Origin: JAOUJD01 sp963841815
Lineage (GTDB): Bacteria; Pseudomonadota; Gammaproteobacteria; Burkholderiales; Burkholderiaceae_F
Reading direction: 5' to 3'
NCBI GenBank assembly: GCA_963841815.1
Contig: CAWJEE010000013.1
Location: forward strand, 62,001-126,000
Length of the DNA stretch: 64,000 nucleotides
The position numbers and the translations under genes were made by a program. Each line of letters begins with the position of its first letter. The first letter of the stretch is position 1. Below are positions 19,301 to 28,188 of the stretch, piece by piece. A model generated the notes under the pieces. That model saw nothing but the letters and a program-made list of their open reading frames with translations. It ran no database searches and was not told the DNA's origin.

Positions 19301-20356
19301 ATGACCTACCTCGCGAAGCCGAAGCTCCACCATCCCACGCTGCCCGCGAATCGCCTCGGCTACACGCGGCGCGACTACGAAGGGAAGATCTCGACGCTGT
19401 GCGCGGGCTGCGGCCACGATTCGATCTCGGCGGCGATCATCCAGGCCTGCTGGGAACTGGCGATCGAACCGCACCGCGTGGCCAAGCTGTCCGGCATCGG
19501 GTGCTCGTCGAAGACCCCGGACTACTTCCTCGGCAACTCGCACGGCTTCAACTCGGTCCACGGCCGCATGCCCTCCGTGCTGACCGGGGCGAACCTCGCG
19601 AACCGCGACCTGCTCTACCTCGGCGTCTCCGGCGACGGCGACTCGGCGTCGATCGGCCTCGGGCAGTTCGCGCACCTGATTCGCCGCGGCGTAAACATGA
19701 CGTACATCTGCGAGAACAACGGCGTGTACGGACTGACCAAGGGCCAGTTCTCTGCCACCGCCGACCTGGGCTCGAAGTCGAAGCGCGGCGCGATCAACCG
19801 CGACGCCCCGATCGACATGGTGTCGCTGGCGCTGCAGCTCGGCGTCACCTATGTGGCGCGCGGATTCTCCGGGGACAAGGAGCAGCTGGTGCCGCTGATC
19901 AAGGGGGCGCTGAGTCATCGCGGCGCCGCGCTGCTCGACGTGATCAGTCCCTGCGTGGCGTTCAACAACCACGCGGGCAGCACCAAGAGCTACGACTACA
20001 TCCGCGCCCACAACGATGCGGTGAACCGGCTCGACTTCATGCCGAAGCACGACACCATCACCGCCGCGTACGCGCCGGGCGAAGTGATCGAGATCACGCA
20101 GCACGACGGCAGCCGGCTGCGCCTGCGCAAGCTCGCGGACGGCTACGACCCGGGCGACCGCCTGGCCGCCATCAGCCACATCACGGCGCACCAGGCCCGC
20201 GGCGAGGTTGTCACGGGGCTCCTCTTCGTCGACCCCTCGGCGGACGACCTGCACGATCATCTCAACACGGTCGAAAGACCCCTGAACCGGCTTGGTGAAG
20301 CGGACCTCTGCCCCGGCGCCGGGGTGCTCGAGGCGATCAACGCCGAGCTGACCTGA
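19301..20356 (+). CDS. 2-oxoacid:ferredoxin oxidoreductase beta subunit, set 1
   Basis: Thiamine-diphosphate subunit of 351 residues. The cluster cysteines are CAGCGHD (34 and 37), GIGCSS (near 67) and ISPCVAFN (near 212), as expected for one [4Fe-4S]. The TPP/Mg motif GVSGDGDSASIG is near 110, with ENNGVYGLTKGQ about 35 residues later. It is intact, with AAGGA ahead of its ATG. Together with the upstream alpha subunit it should form a complete heterotetramer, and the GltD-ferredoxin protein is the likely electron outlet. The last 60 residues, an RLRKLADGYDPGDR region, are family-typical. Confidence 0.9.
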   Translation: MTYLAKPKLHHPTLPANRLGYTRRDYEGKISTLCAGCGHDSISAAIIQACWELAIEPHRVAKLSGIGCSSKTPDYFLGNSHGFNSVHGRMPSVLTGANLANRDLLYLGVSGDGDSASIGLGQFAHLIRRGVNMTYICENNGVYGLTKGQFSATADLGSKSKRGAINRDAPIDMVSLALQLGVTYVARGFSGDKEQLVPLIKGALSHRGAALLDVISPCVAFNNHAGSTKSYDYIRAHNDAVNRLDFMPKHDTITAAYAPGEVIEITQHDGSRLRLRKLADGYDPGDRLAAISHITAHQARGEVVTGLLFVDPSADDLHDHLNTVERPLNRLGEADLCPGAGVLEAINAELT

Positions 20357-20558
20357 CGCTTCCGCACGTGGCTTTCAGCCAGCACCGCTTTTTGCTGGCT
20401 GGAACGCCTTCCCACGGACTGGGACGCGATTGCGGCAGATCAATGACACCACCCCCGTTGCAATCGAAGCTCTTGCCTACGTGAGGTAGTTCGCCTCAGT
20501 CCGCGCTGCCCCGCGCCAGATGGGCAAGCGGAAACCCACAGCGCACGGGGAGACACAC
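20357..20558. other. Intergenic gap with hairpin inside the redox cluster
   Basis: The 200-bp gap between the two halves of the cluster holds one clear stem-loop, CAGCCAGC/GCTGGCTG at 20376-20401, with a T-rich loop but no T-run after it. It may end the first transcript or separate two transcription units. A GGGGAG at 20547-20552 is the ribosome site of the next gene. Nothing else is recognised. Confidence 0.45.
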
Positions 20559-21482
20559 ATGGCGCAGGCGAACGCGGGATCCGGTTTCCGGATCGTTGCG
20601 CGCGAGGATTATTCGGACGTCACCTACATGCTGGAGGTGGCCCATCCGCAGATGGCCCGGGCGGCCCAGCCCGGTCAGTTCGTCATCGTGATGGAGACGG
20701 AGCATGGCGAGCGGATTCCGCTCACCATCGCCGACTTCGACCGCGAACGCGGCACGATCACCCTGGTCATCCAGGCCGTCGGCAAGACCACGAAGGAGAT
20801 GCAGGCCAACCTGAAGGCCGGCGACGAACTCTTCGCAATGGTCGGCCCGATGGGCATCCCGAGCCACATCGGCAAGGCGAAGAAGGTCGTCTGCGTCGGC
20901 GGCGGCCTCGGCGTCGCGCCGGTCTATCCGCAGGCGCGCGCCTACAAGGAAAGCGGCGCGTACGTGATCGGCGTGATCGGCTTCCGCAACAAGGACCTGA
21001 TGTTCTGGCAGGACAAGTTCGGCGCGGTATGCGACGAGCTGATCGTCTGTACGGACGACGGGTCTGCGGGCATCAAGGGCCTCGTCACCGAGGGCATCAA
21101 GCAGGCGGCGGCGAAGCACTCCGACATCGACGAGGTCGTCGCGATCGGCCCCCCCATCATGATGAAAGGCTGTTCGGAGACGACCCGGGCGCTGGGCATC
21201 AAGACCATCGTCAGCCTGAACCCCGTGATGGTCGACGGCACGGGGATGTGCGGCGGCTGCCGCGTGAAGGTCGGCGAGCAGGTGAAGTTCGCCTGCGTCG
21301 ACGGCCCGGACTTCGACGGCCACAAGGTGGACTTCGACGACCTGATGGCGCGCCTCGGCCGCTACAAGCAGACCGAACTCGAGGCGGTCGAGCGCTGGCA
21401 GGAATCCTGCCGCATCCGCGCCGACAAGGTGGTCGACCTGAAGGCCTCGGTGCTCGACGCGCGCCCGGCCGCGGACGCCTAG
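20559..21482 (+). CDS. NfnA/SudB-like ferredoxin-NAD(P)H oxidoreductase subunit (FAD, [2Fe-2S])
   Basis: A 307-residue member of the dihydroorotate-dehydrogenase electron-transfer family. The FAD-binding barrel spans about residues 10-100 (QPGQFVIVM; RIPLTIADFD), followed by an NAD-binding domain with CVGGGLGVAPVYPQ near 110. The C-terminal cysteines MCGGCRVKVG and FACVDGPDFDGH form the typical NfnA/SudB [2Fe-2S] site. With the next gene it forms a predicted NfnAB or sulfide-dehydrogenase-like complex. Known Nfn enzymes couple NADPH oxidation to NAD+ and ferredoxin reduction, or the reverse, by electron bifurcation. The ATG at 20559 is fixed by GGGGAG 6 nt upstream. Confidence 0.85.
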   Translation: MAQANAGSGFRIVAREDYSDVTYMLEVAHPQMARAAQPGQFVIVMETEHGERIPLTIADFDRERGTITLVIQAVGKTTKEMQANLKAGDELFAMVGPMGIPSHIGKAKKVVCVGGGLGVAPVYPQARAYKESGAYVIGVIGFRNKDLMFWQDKFGAVCDELIVCTDDGSAGIKGLVTEGIKQAAAKHSDIDEVVAIGPPIMMKGCSETTRALGIKTIVSLNPVMVDGTGMCGGCRVKVGEQVKFACVDGPDFDGHKVDFDDLMARLGRYKQTELEAVERWQESCRIRADKVVDLKASVLDARPAADA

Positions 21483-21490
21483 GAGGGACC

Positions 21491-22993
21491 ATGGCGACTG
21501 CGAAGAAGAAGACGATCCGCACCATTCCGCAGGAGCGGACGCCGATGCCGGAGCAGGATCCGCAGGTCCGGGCGAAGAACTTCCAGGAGGTCGCCTGCGG
21601 CTACCGCCTCGAGGACGCGCTGCGTGAAGCGGAGCGCTGCCTGATGTGCCCCGACCAGCCCTGCGTGCGCGGCTGCCCGGTCAGCATCGACATCCCGAAC
21701 TTCATCGCGAAGATCACGCAGAAGCACTACAACGGCGCGTACGACATCATCACCGACACCAACCTGCTGCCGTCGATCTGCGGGCGCGTGTGCCCGCAGG
21801 AGAACCAGTGCGAAGGCGTGTGCACGGTGGGCGAGACGCTGGAGCCCGTGGCGATCGGCCGGCTCGAGCGCTTCATCGGCGACATGGCGATCGCCGAGGG
21901 CTGGGAAAACGTGCCGTACATCGAGCCGTCGGGCTACAAGGTCGGCATCGTCGGCGCCGGACCCGCCGGCATGGCGTGCGCCGCCGACATGGCGAAGGCC
22001 GGTTGCGAAGTCATCGTCTACGAGGCATTCCACACGCCGGGCGGCGTGCTGAAGTACGGCATCCCCGACTTCCGCCTGCCGAACGACGTCATCGACGCCG
22101 AAATCAACAAGGTCAAGAACCTCGGCGTGAAGTTCGAGTGCAACACGCTGGTCGGCCGCCTGTTCACGATCGAACAGATGGTGAGCGAGATGGGGTTCCA
22201 CGCCGTGTTCATCGGCACCGGTGCGGGCTATCCGAGCTTCATGGGTATCCCTGGCGAGTCGCTGAACGGCGTGCTCTCCGCGAACGAGCTGCTCACGCGC
22301 TGCAACCTGATGCGGGCGCGCGACTTCCCGAACTTCGACACGCCGCTCGCGCCGGGCAAGCACGTCGCCGTCATCGGCGCGGGCAACACCGCGATGGACG
22401 CCCTGCGCGTGTCCCTGCGCCTCGGCGCCGAGAGCGTGCACTGCATCTACCGCCGCTCGAAGAAGGAAGCGCCGGCGCGCGTCGAGGAGATCCACCACGC
22501 CGAGGAGGAAGGCGTCGACTTCAACTGGCTGACCAGTCCGGTCGAAATCCTAGGCGACGAGAAGAACCGCGTCCGCGCGCTGCGCTGCGTAAAGATGGAG
22601 CTCGGCGAACCGGACGAGTCCGGACGCCGCCGTCCGGTCGTGGTGCCCGGCAGCGAGTTCGAGTTCGAGGCCGACATGGTCGTGTTCGCCATCGGCACCA
22701 ACGCCAACCCGATCCTCGGCCAGACGTCGAAGCTGAAGCTCAACAAGTGGGGCTACATCGCCGCCGACGACAGCCTCGCGACCTCGATCGCAGGAGTGTG
22801 GGCCGGGGGTGACATCGTCACCGGCGCCGCGACCGTCATCCAGGCGATGGGCGCCGGCCGCAGGGCCGCCCGCGCCATGAAGGCCTACCTCGGCCTGCGC
22901 GACAGTGACTCCGTGTACGACGCCGGCGCCGAAGGCTCGCTGTTCGGCATCCCGCGCGCGGAACACGGCTTTGCGCAGGTCCGGGTCGCCTGA
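21491..22993 (+). CDS. NfnB/SudA-like (GltD-type) flavoprotein, NADPH-dependent
   Basis: A 500-residue protein, 8 bp after its partner. The N-terminal Fe-S domain has CLMCPDQPCVRGCPVSIDIP and CGRVCPQENQCEGVC, the two-cluster pattern of NfnB and GltD. The FAD motif GIVGAGPAGMACA is near residue 153, the NADP motif VIGAGNTAMDAL near 295 followed by YRRS, and the second FAD site GVWAGGDIVTGAATV near 435. AGGAGGG precedes the ATG. It is not an orphan GltD, because no large glutamate synthase subunit is nearby and the NfnA-like partner is directly upstream. Confidence 0.87.
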   Translation: MATAKKKTIRTIPQERTPMPEQDPQVRAKNFQEVACGYRLEDALREAERCLMCPDQPCVRGCPVSIDIPNFIAKITQKHYNGAYDIITDTNLLPSICGRVCPQENQCEGVCTVGETLEPVAIGRLERFIGDMAIAEGWENVPYIEPSGYKVGIVGAGPAGMACAADMAKAGCEVIVYEAFHTPGGVLKYGIPDFRLPNDVIDAEINKVKNLGVKFECNTLVGRLFTIEQMVSEMGFHAVFIGTGAGYPSFMGIPGESLNGVLSANELLTRCNLMRARDFPNFDTPLAPGKHVAVIGAGNTAMDALRVSLRLGAESVHCIYRRSKKEAPARVEEIHHAEEEGVDFNWLTSPVEILGDEKNRVRALRCVKMELGEPDESGRRRPVVVPGSEFEFEADMVVFAIGTNANPILGQTSKLKLNKWGYIAADDSLATSIAGVWAGGDIVTGAATVIQAMGAGRRAARAMKAYLGLRDSDSVYDAGAEGSLFGIPRAEHGFAQVRVA

Positions 22994-23016
22994 CGAATTC
23001 GTAAGAAGGAACGAGC

Positions 23017-24904
23017 ATGAATGCCGCAGTACTTGCTCCCAGGGGCACCCAATCCACCAAGAAGGCCGTCAAGCTGCCCGAGCACATCGTCGAGGTCATC
23101 AGCGACTCCGGCGAAGGCGCGCAGCGCTGCGGGCAGGCGTTCGCGTCGATCGCGGCGCGCAGCGGTAATGGCATCTGGACGGTCGAGATCATCCCGGCCG
23201 AGATCCAGCCGCCGGCGCGCAGCGTCGCGGGCGCCAGCGGCATCCGCATCCGCGTGGGTTCCAAGCATGTCAACAACGGCGGCGACGAGACCGACCTTGT
23301 CGTCGCGTTCAACGAGCAGGTGCTGCTCGGACGCGTGCGCGCCGGCGAGCTGAAGCCGGGCGCGACGATCCTGCTCGAGAACATGTGGGGCGAGCACCGC
23401 GATCCGGTCATCGCGAGGACTTACACCGAGGCGGTGAAGGCACTCAAGGACGCCGACTTCCGCGTGATCCCCCTGCCCCTGGAAAAGGAGTGCCGCGCGC
23501 TGATGAGCGACGCCCGGCGCGGCAAGAACATGTTCGTGCTGGGCGTGCTGGCCAGCATCTACAGCCTGGACCTGCAGCTCGCGCGCGACCAGATCGCGCT
23601 GACCTTCGGCAAGAAAGACCAGAAGGTCATCGACTCCAACGTGCGGCTGATGGAAGCCGGACACGCGTGGGGCGAAGCCAACCTCGACTTCAAGTACGAG
23701 ATCCCGGCCGAGAAGGCGAAGGTGCCGCAGATCGTCGTCAACGGCAACACCGCCGTCGCGCTCGGAGTCCTCGCCTCCGGCATGGACATCTGCGCGATGT
23801 ACCCGATCACGCCGGCGACGTCGGCGTCGCACTACCTGTCCGAGTGCTTCGAGCGCGTCGGCGGCATCGTGCACCAGGCGGAAGACGAGATCGCGGCGTG
23901 CGCGTTCGCGATCGGCGCCTCGTACGCCGGCCGTTGCGCGGTGACGATCACCTCCGGGCCCGGCTACTCGCTGAAGCAGGAAGGCATCGGGCTGGCGGTG
24001 ATGGCGGAGATCCCGCTGGTCGTCGTCAACGTGATGCGTGGCGGGCCGTCGACTGGCCAGCCGACGAAGGTCGAGCAGGCCGACCTGCTGACGACCATCT
24101 ACGGCAGCCACGGCGACGCGCCAAAGGTCGTGATCGCGGTGACGAGCATCGAGGACTGTTTCTATTCGATGATCACCGCACGCAAGATCGCCGAGACCTT
24201 CAACATGGTGGTCGGTGGTGCTGACCGACGCCAGCCTCGCCACGGCGCAGCAACCCTTCACGCGCCCGGCGTTCAACGACGAGTGGCTGGCGCCGCCGAT
24301 CGACCAGTCGCCGCTGCCCGAGGGCGCGAAACCGTACGACTGGGACAAGATCACCGGCATCGCGCGGCGCTTCTCGCCGGGCCAGCCCAACGGCATGCAC
24401 ACCGTCACCGGCCTCGCGCACGACCGCAACAGCAAGGTGGCGTACGACCCGGTCATCAACGAGGAAGGCCTGCGCATGCGCAGCCTGAAGCTCGCCACGC
24501 TGCAGAAGACGCTGAAGACGCCCGAGGTGTTCGGCGACCCCGAGGGCGACCTGCTGGTCGTCGGCTGGGGCAGCACGCAGGGCGTGATCGAGGAGGCCGT
24601 GCAGCGCCTGCGCGACGAGGGCCTCAAGGTCTCCGCGCTGCAGATGCGCTTCATCCAGCCGATGCCGTCGGGCATCAAGGACATCTTCAAGCGGTTCAGG
24701 AAAGTCATGACGATCGAAGGCACGTGGGCCGATCGTCCGGCGGAAGACGAAATGATCGACGAGGAGAACCGCCGCTACGCGCCGCTGGCGATGATGCTGC
24801 GCGCGCGCACCCTGGTCGACGTCGACTGCTGGACCGAGGCCAAGGGCCAGCCGATCAAGCCGGGCCAGGTGGTCGCGGCGCTGCGCGCCAAGCTGGCCGA
24901 ATGA
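23017..24904 (+). CDS. 2-oxoacid:acceptor oxidoreductase alpha subunit with fused gamma domain, set 2 (one frameshift)
   Basis: About 629 residues. The gamma domain (about 25-210) includes PPARSVAGASGIRIRVGS. The alpha domain has MYPITPATSASHYL near 260, EDEIAACAFAIGASYAG and ITSGPGYSLKQEGIG near 310, and VMRGGPSTGQPT near 340. It belongs to the same family as the set-1 alpha but is clearly divergent, so it is unlikely to be a recent duplicate. The C-terminal third holds the PMPSGIKDIFKRF region. A +1 shift within 24204-24214 breaks the frame just before VVLTDASLA. Its beta subunit follows 23 bp on. Confidence 0.87.
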
Positions 24905-24927
24905 ATTCGAGCGAAGGAAAGTAGACG

Positions 24928-25915
24928 ATGGGCTCCGCACTCAGCCAACTCATCATCAAGCTGCACGAGGAACACCACACCCTCGAGGACTACGAGGGCG
25001 GCGTGCCGCGCTGGTGCAGCGGATGCGGCGACAACGCGATCCTCACGGCGGTCCAGCGCCTGTGCCGCGACGAGAACCTGGCGCCCGAGCGCACGGTGTT
25101 CGTGTCCGGGATCGGCTGCTCGAGCCGCTTCCCGCACTACATGAAGACCTACGGGTTCCACGGCATCCACGGCCGCGCGTTCCCGCTCGCCGAGGGCGTC
25201 AAGATGGCGCGCCCGGACCTGAACGTGTTCGTGAACACCGGCGACGGCGACTGCTGCTCGATCGGCGCCGCGCACTGGATCCACGCGATCCGGTACAACA
25301 TGAACCTGACCGTGATCCTGCACGACAACCAGATCTACGGGCTGACCAAGAAGCAGGCGTCGCCGACCTCGCAGATCGGCACGAAGAGCAACACGACGCC
25401 CCGCGGCAGCGTGCTCGAGGCGATGAACCCGCTGACCGTCACGCTCGGCGTGCAGAACGCGTCGTTCGTGGCGCAGGGCGTCGACTGGATGCCGGAGATG
25501 CTGTACGACATCATCTACAAGGCGTTCCACCACCGCGGCTTCTCGTTCGTGCGCATCATCCAGCGCTGCCCGGAGTGGCTGCCCAAGACGTTCGAGCCGT
25601 GGCTGCACGATCCTGGCAAGACGCTGCTGCTGACGCACGCCGAACGGGCTGCAGCCGAGCGCCGAGACGAGCCGCATCTACAAGAACCAGCGCGAGCACG
25701 ACCCGCTGAACATCCACCAGGCGCGCGAGATCGCCTCGTCGATCGATCCGATCCCGGTGGGCATCCTGTACCACGATCCGAGCGTGCCGTGCTACGAGGA
25801 CCTGCGCGGCGCCGGGGCGCCGCGGACCGCCGAGGCGATCCGCGCCGGCCTCGACAAGGAATTCGACAAGTTCACGATCTGGCCGGACGAAGAGCGCCAA
25901 GAGCGCGCCGCCTGA
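24928..25915 (+). CDS. 2-oxoacid:ferredoxin oxidoreductase beta subunit, set 2 (one frameshift)
   Basis: About 329 residues. The cluster cysteines are CSGCGDN (30 and 33), GIGCSSRFP (near 65) and IIQRCPEW (near 213). The TPP site is NTGDGDCCSIGAAHWIHAIR near 105, followed by HDNQIYGLTKKQASPTS. It is closer to the widespread KorB/VorB type than set 1. A +1 shift near 25640 hides the last 85 codons; in the other frame the reading continues as NGLQPSAETSRIYKNQ to a stop at 25913-25915. No ferredoxin subunit of its own is present; the next gene supplies a ferredoxin domain. Confidence 0.87.
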
Positions 25916-25942
25916 CCACCACGAAACTCGAGGTTCGTCCCC

Positions 25943-28171
25943 ATGGACATGGCTGCAAAGTTCCAGGACCAGACGGTCTTTCACATGACGGGCAAGCGCG
26001 CGGGCGAAGGTCTCAACGCGCTGGCCGCAGGCTTCCGCCCGGCCCTGCTCGCGCCTTACCGCGACCTGACCCGGCTGCGCTACGACTATCCGGTCGTGCT
26101 GATCGAGGGCGACGCCAGCCGCGACTACGTGCGTTCGCTGTCGTCGGTCGTCGGCGGACTGATCGCCGAACTCGCGCCGCGCGGCATCGAGGGCGAGCGC
26201 CTGCGCAAGCAGTTGCTGCGCCTCGAGCGCGAGCTCCGCGTGCTGGTCGCGGGTGGCGCCACTGGAATGCTGACCGAGCTGTGGCCCGAAGCGGCGGCAC
26301 GCGCGGCGGGAGGCGACGACGGCGCGCGCGACGTGCTGACCCGCGCCGCGGGCGCGCTGGCGATCGACGGCGAAGTCATCGACTGCAGCCGTGCCCTGAC
26401 CGAGCGCTTCGTCACCCGCGCATGGAAGAACGTCAACGCGGAGAAGGCCAGGGCGTTCCGCCTGCTCGTCGACCACCTGATCCGCAAGCTGTCGGACATC
26501 CTGCGCGCGGCGTTCGTGCACTCGCAGGCGGGCCAGCAGCCGCAGGCGCTGAAGTCCGGCTTCGGCGATCTGCACAGAGACACGTTCGACTTCTCCGCGA
26601 TGTCGAGACTGGTCACGCGCAACGTGCCGAAGGACGAGCTTCCGGCGAAGCGACGCGAGCGCATCGAGTGGGCGCTCGCCGTGCTGCGCAGCCAGCCCTT
26701 CTATCCCGGTTCCCAGGGCGCGGGAGCGACGGGCGAGCCGTTCTCGTTCGAGTTCGACAACTGCGCGGCCGCCATCGAGGCGCACCGCGTACGGCTGCCG
26801 CGCCTCGTCGAGTTGGTGAAGGCGATCGCCATCGCCGAACTGGAGGCGCGCGGCGGCTACGACGAAGCCGACCACGGCCCGTTCTTCGAACGCTATGACG
26901 AACACGCACTGACGGCCGACGACCTGGCCCAGTTCCCCGATTACCTCGTCTGCATCCCGGCCGATCGCAACGGCGCCCCCGAGAACGCCGCGATGATGGA
27001 GATGCTGTCGGCCGGCATGCCGGTCAAGGTCCTCGTGCAGCACAGCGACCTGCTCGAGGAAGCCGCGATCGGCCAGGGCCACTTCGCGTTCGGCGTCCGC
27101 AGCGCGCGGCTGGCGACGACGGCCATGGGGCTCGGCGGCATGTTCATCCTGCAGTCGACGAGTTCCAACCTCTACGCCCTGCGCGACCGGGTCCGCCACG
27201 GCATGGGCTGCCGCGGTCCCGCCCTGTTCAGCGTGTTCTCCGGTTCGCCGGACGCGGCGGGCGACCTCGCGCCGTACCTTTCCGCCGCCGCCGCCATGAA
27301 GTCGCGGGCCTTCCCGGCGTTCACCTACGACGCCAATGCCGGCACGAACTGGGCGACCCGCTTCTCGTTCGAGAACAACCGCAACCCCGGGGACGACTGG
27401 CCGGTCGAGGAATTCGCCTACGCCGACGAGAACGTGCAGCGGGTCAGCGAGCAGCTCCGCTTCACCTACGCGGACTTCATGCTCTGCGACCAGCGCAACG
27501 CTCATCACTTCGCCGTCGTTCCGCGCGAGCGCTGGACGACGGCCATGATCCCGGCGGCCGACTGGCTGCTGCTGCCAGAGAACCAGGCCACGGATCGCGT
27601 GCCCTATGTCATGGCCGTGGACGGGAGCGACAAGCTGCATCGCGTGATCGTCGATGCGCGGCTGATGCAGGCGACGCGCCGCTGCCTGCTGCTGTGGCAC
27701 CGCCTGCAGGAACATGGCGGCATCAACAACTCGCACGCGGAGCAGGCGCTGGCCCGCGAGAAGGCCGCCTGGGAGGCGCAGAAGCAGCAGGAGCTCCAGG
27801 CGTTGCGACAGGCGGCGGACAGCTCGGCGCCCGCCGCGGCAGCACCCGCTGCCGCGGCCGCCGCCGTGAGCGCGCAAGCGCCGGCCGCGGCCGTCGCCGA
27901 AACGGCGCCGGCGCCGTCGTCGGACCAGCCCTGGATCGAGACGTCGCGTTGCTCAAGCTGCAACGAGTGCCAGAACATCAACGACAAACTGTTCGGCTAC
28001 AACGAGAACAAGCAGGCCTTCATCAAGGACCTGAACGCCGGCACGTATAAGGAGATGGTCGAGGCCGCCGAGGCGTGCCAGGTGGCGATCATCCACCCCG
28101 GCAAGCCGTGGAACGCGAGCGAACCGGGGCTCGAGGAATTGCTGGAGCGGGCGAAGCCGTTCATGGCATAG
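25943..28171 (+). CDS. 742-residue protein: degenerate PFOR/NifJ-like thiamine domain plus one-cluster ferredoxin domain
   Basis: Not a family I can name. Residues 1-325 are mostly helical and unrecognised. Residues about 330-480 resemble the C-terminal thiamine domain of pyruvate:ferredoxin oxidoreductase: PVKVLVQHSDLLEE, then GQGHFAFG, TTAMGLGGMFILQSTSSN and RGPALFSVFSG, then AFPAFTYDANAG, in the order seen in PFOR. The GDG metal/TPP motif is absent; ADRNGAPEN occupies its place. After an Ala-rich linker (about 628-660), C670, C673, C676 and C712 form a CxxCxxC...C site for one [4Fe-4S]. Its position 27 bp after beta set 2 suggests an electron-accepting or scaffold subunit. Intact, with start ATG 25943 or 25949. 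Confidence 0.7.
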   Translation: MDMAAKFQDQTVFHMTGKRAGEGLNALAAGFRPALLAPYRDLTRLRYDYPVVLIEGDASRDYVRSLSSVVGGLIAELAPRGIEGERLRKQLLRLERELRVLVAGGATGMLTELWPEAAARAAGGDDGARDVLTRAAGALAIDGEVIDCSRALTERFVTRAWKNVNAEKARAFRLLVDHLIRKLSDILRAAFVHSQAGQQPQALKSGFGDLHRDTFDFSAMSRLVTRNVPKDELPAKRRERIEWALAVLRSQPFYPGSQGAGATGEPFSFEFDNCAAAIEAHRVRLPRLVELVKAIAIAELEARGGYDEADHGPFFERYDEHALTADDLAQFPDYLVCIPADRNGAPENAAMMEMLSAGMPVKVLVQHSDLLEEAAIGQGHFAFGVRSARLATTAMGLGGMFILQSTSSNLYALRDRVRHGMGCRGPALFSVFSGSPDAAGDLAPYLSAAAAMKSRAFPAFTYDANAGTNWATRFSFENNRNPGDDWPVEEFAYADENVQRVSEQLRFTYADFMLCDQRNAHHFAVVPRERWTTAMIPAADWLLLPENQATDRVPYVMAVDGSDKLHRVIVDARLMQATRRCLLLWHRLQEHGGINNSHAEQALAREKAAWEAQKQQELQALRQAADSSAPAAAAPAAAAAAVSAQAPAAAVAETAPAPSSDQPWIETSRCSSCNECQNINDKLFGYNENKQAFIKDLNAGTYKEMVEAAEACQVAIIHPGKPWNASEPGLEELLERAKPFMA

Positions 28172-28188
28172 CCGGCGCGCCCGTCGCG

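Noticed and set aside
17392..20356. Indolepyruvate or pyruvate oxidoreductase as a firm name for the OFOR pairs
   Set aside because: The domain layout fits the Kor/Vor type, but substrate-deciding residues cannot be judged by eye, so substrate is left open.
20376..20401. Rho-independent terminator after the set-1 beta subunit
   Set aside because: The stem is only 8 bp with a T-rich loop but no downstream T-run; kept as a note in the gap rather than called.
21491..22993. Glutamate synthase small subunit (GltD)
   Set aside because: Same fold, but no large subunit is near and an NfnA/SudB-like partner lies 8 bp upstream.
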